NCBI RefSeq assembly: GCF_002215495.1 | Contig: NZ_CP021378.1 | Span: forward strand, 1,293,846-1,357,845 | Reading direction: 5' to 3' | DNA length: 64,000 bases | DNA from: Porphyrobacter sp. CACIAM 03H1 | GTDB lineage: Bacteria; Pseudomonadota; Alphaproteobacteria; Sphingomonadales; Sphingomonadaceae | In this document: in pieces, positions 62,293 through 64,000 of the stretch | Layout of the letters: each line of letters starts with the position of its first letter | How positions within the stretch are numbered: position 1 is the first letter of the stretch | Made by a program: the position numbers and the translations under genes | The notes under the pieces: model-generated | Told to the model about the DNA's origin: nothing | What the model saw: the letters and a program-made list of their open reading frames with translations, nothing else | Database searches by the model: none

Positions 62293-64000
62293 GACTCAGC
62301 GCCGTCTCAAGCTCGGTCTCGCCATCGCCGCAGGATTGGGTCAGACCACGCTGGCGCTGAACGGTGCTCCAGCCGTGGCCGCTGTGTTGCAGCCGGCACC
62401 GGTGCAGGAACAGGACGAGGCTGATCGCGACGGGGATGCAGCGGATGCGGTTCAGCCCGCGCCTGCACCCCCAACGGCCCCGCCGACGCCGGAGCCCGTG
62501 CCGCAGTCGCTCGACGACCTGATCCCCGAGGCCGCCGTTACCAATCCCGAAAGCTGGGCCGCGGGCGGCGTCGCCGATCAGGCACCGGTGGTCGTGCCGG
62601 TCGATCCTCTGGCCGAGGTCACGCTGCCCGGCTTCGATGCCGAATTCGCCGATCTCGATGCGCCCGCCGGTCCTGATGCACCCGTCACCGCCGAAGCGCT
62701 GCTCGCGGACCTCGCCATCGAGGACCCGCAGCCGCTCCCGCCCGATCCCGCGCTCGAAGAACTGGCCGCGATCGCCGCGCCGACCATCGCCGCGCTGCCC
62801 GAACTCTCCGAAACCCGGATCAGCAGCACGCTGGTGCTGGCGCTGCCATCCGCGCCCGAGGCCTTCCCCGAACGCGCCGAATTCGTCGGGCGGTTCGAGG
62901 ACCTTTCGACCTTGCGCGCCCTCGACGACGGGGAGGAGAATGCCCCCCAGGTCTCGGCCCGGGCACGCGCCGACGAGGAACTGCTCGGCGACATCCTGCG
63001 CACCTACGGTTATTACGCCGGCGACGTCGTGCGCCAGCTTTCGGGAGGGCGGCGCGCAGGGTCGAATGGCGCGGAGGCGGACGAGGCCGCCGAGGCCGCC
63101 GCGCGCGAGCCGAGCGTGCGCTTCGACATCCTGCCGGGGCCGCGCTACCGCTTCGGGCGGATCGATCTCGGCGGGCTGCCCGCCCTGCCGGAGCCCGACG
63201 CCAGCCGCCTGATTGCGGCCTTCGGCATCCAGTCGGGCGATCCGCTCTACGCCGACCGCATCGTCGAGCGCGAGCTGGAACTGCGCGTCGCGCTGGGCGA
63301 AAGCGGCTATCCCTTTGCCGAGGTCGCCGAGCCCGAACTGCTGATCGACCATGCGCGCGAGGAAGGCGACCTGACGCTCGACGTCGCACCCAAGGGCAAA
63401 TACGTCTTCGGCGAGGTGGTCAGCAACGACCCCCGCTTCCTTTCGGGCCGCCATCTCGGGCGCATCGCGCGGTTCGATCCGGGCGACGTGTTCCAGCAAA
63501 GCCTCGAGACCGATCTCAGGCGCGCGATCATCGCCACCGGCCTCGTCTCCAGCGTCACCGTCACCCCGCGCGAGACCCGCGCGCCGCAGGACGGGCAGCC
63601 CGGCGAGGTTGCGCTCGATGTGGAAATGGAACGCGCGCCGCTACGCACCATCGCCGGCGCGATCGGTTACGGGACCGAGGACGGGCTGAAGGTCGAGGGC
63701 CGGTGGGAGCACCGCAACCTCTTCCCGCCCGAAGGGGCGCTGCGGCTGCGCGGCATCCTCGGCACACGCGAGGCGCTGGCGAGCATCGGGGTGAGGCGCA
63801 ACAACTTCCTCGATCGCGATCAGGTGCTGACGGTCGATCTCTTCGCCAGCGACATCAATACCCTGGCGGTGGATTCGCGCGGTTTCGGGATGCGCGCAAC
63901 CTTCGAGAAGGTGTCGAACATCCTGTTCCAGAAGGAGTTCAGCTGGCAGGTGGGGGGCGAACTGCTCTACACCGACGAGCGCAACATCGATCGCCGCCGC
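62261..64000 (+). CDS. tamA: TamA/Omp85 family outer membrane protein (5' part, cut by window end)
   Basis: Open from ATG 62261 to the window end, 580 codons. It begins with a signal-peptide-like segment ([25 protein letters not shown]). A long Pro/Ala/acid-rich region (about 45-240) comes next, then POTRA domains ([100 protein letters not shown]) and the beginning of the beta-barrel ([33 protein letters not shown]). TamA with TamB moves lipids or assembles some outer-membrane proteins. It overlaps bpt by 32 nt in another frame. Confidence 0.9.
   Translation, partial: MASLSSFRPPETQRRLKLGLAIAAGLGQTTLALNGAPAVAAVLQPAPVQEQDEADRDGDAADAVQPAPAPPTAPPTPEPVPQSLDDLIPEAAVTNPESWAAGGVADQAPVVVPVDPLAEVTLPGFDAEFADLDAPAGPDAPVTAEALLADLAIEDPQPLPPDPALEELAAIAAPTIAALPELSETRISSTLVLALPSAPEAFPERAEFVGRFEDLSTLRALDDGEENAPQVSARARADEELLGDILRTYGYYAGDVVRQLSGGRRAGSNGAEADEAAEAAAREPSVRFDILPGPRYRFGRIDLGGLPALPEPDASRLIAAFGIQSGDPLYADRIVERELELRVALGESGYPFAEVAEPELLIDHAREEGDLTLDVAPKGKYVFGEVVSNDPRFLSGRHLGRIARFDPGDVFQQSLETDLRRAIIATGLVSSVTVTPRETRAPQDGQPGEVALDVEMERAPLRTIAGAIGYGTEDGLKVEGRWEHRNLFPPEGALRLRGILGTREALASIGVRRNNFLDRDQVLTVDLFASDINTLAVDSRGFGMRATFEKVSNILFQKEFSWQVGGELLYTDERNIDRRR

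Overview
The window looks like chromosome of a GC-rich alphaproteobacterium, most likely an Erythrobacteraceae/Sphingomonadales member. This is an inference from gene content: three TonB-dependent receptors (TBDRs) with many exported peptidases, the conserved run argS-SPOR-nagZ-scpA-scpB-tatA-tatB-tatC, the ispH-thrB-rnhA run, a CpaA-E/TadBC pilus locus, and the alphaproteobacterial dyad repeat CCCGGG-CTTGA-CCCGGG. I found no rRNA, tRNA, CRISPR array, insertion sequence or prophage. Almost all of the sequence is coding, and most long antisense reading frames are shadows of the real genes.

Region by region. 0-1.7 kb: a Crp/Fnr regulator between two FNR-type boxes, with ompW on one side and a truncated gene on the other. 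1.9-6.5 kb: acetyl-CoA synthetase, an MFS organic-acid transporter with an unusual extramembrane insert, and two small proteins. 6.6-14.5 kb: an M16 zinc peptidase, a penicillin-acylase-type hydrolase, and clpB behind a sigma32-like promoter. 14.9-20.5 kb: a large TBDR followed by an S9 peptidase.

20.5-34.4 kb is the most unusual part. Two TBDRs bracket a convergent arrangement. The second heads a minus-strand operon encoding a TPR-2OG-Fe(II) oxygenase, a TPR-sulfotransferase, a small exported Cys-pair protein, a prolyl-4-hydroxylase-like oxygenase and a second TPR-2OG-Fe(II) oxygenase. A paralogue of the small exported protein is divergent from the first TBDR. A near-identical operator (ATCTGCA-N6-TGCAGAT) sits about 170 nt upstream of both TBDR start codons, so all these genes look like one regulon. 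A receptor coupled to cytoplasmic hydroxylases and a sulfotransferase is my best candidate for an undescribed system.

34.5-38.0 kb: a thiolase, SDR, crotonase and MarR group for acyl-CoA oxidation. 38.1-45.5 kb: Tad/Flp pilus genes cpaA, B, C, D, E, tadB and tadC, without cpaF or a pilin gene. 45.6-48.0 kb: an alpha/beta hydrolase, an FAD oxidoreductase and a YegP-like protein, then a large 27-bp-arm palindrome. 48.1-64.0 kb is housekeeping: rnhA, thrB, ispH, a lipoprotein gene, argS, a SPOR protein, nagZ, scpAB, tatABC, an exported amidohydrolase, an IlvA/TdcB-type threonine dehydratase, bpt (N-end rule aminoacyltransferase) and the start of a TamA/Omp85 gene cut by the window end.
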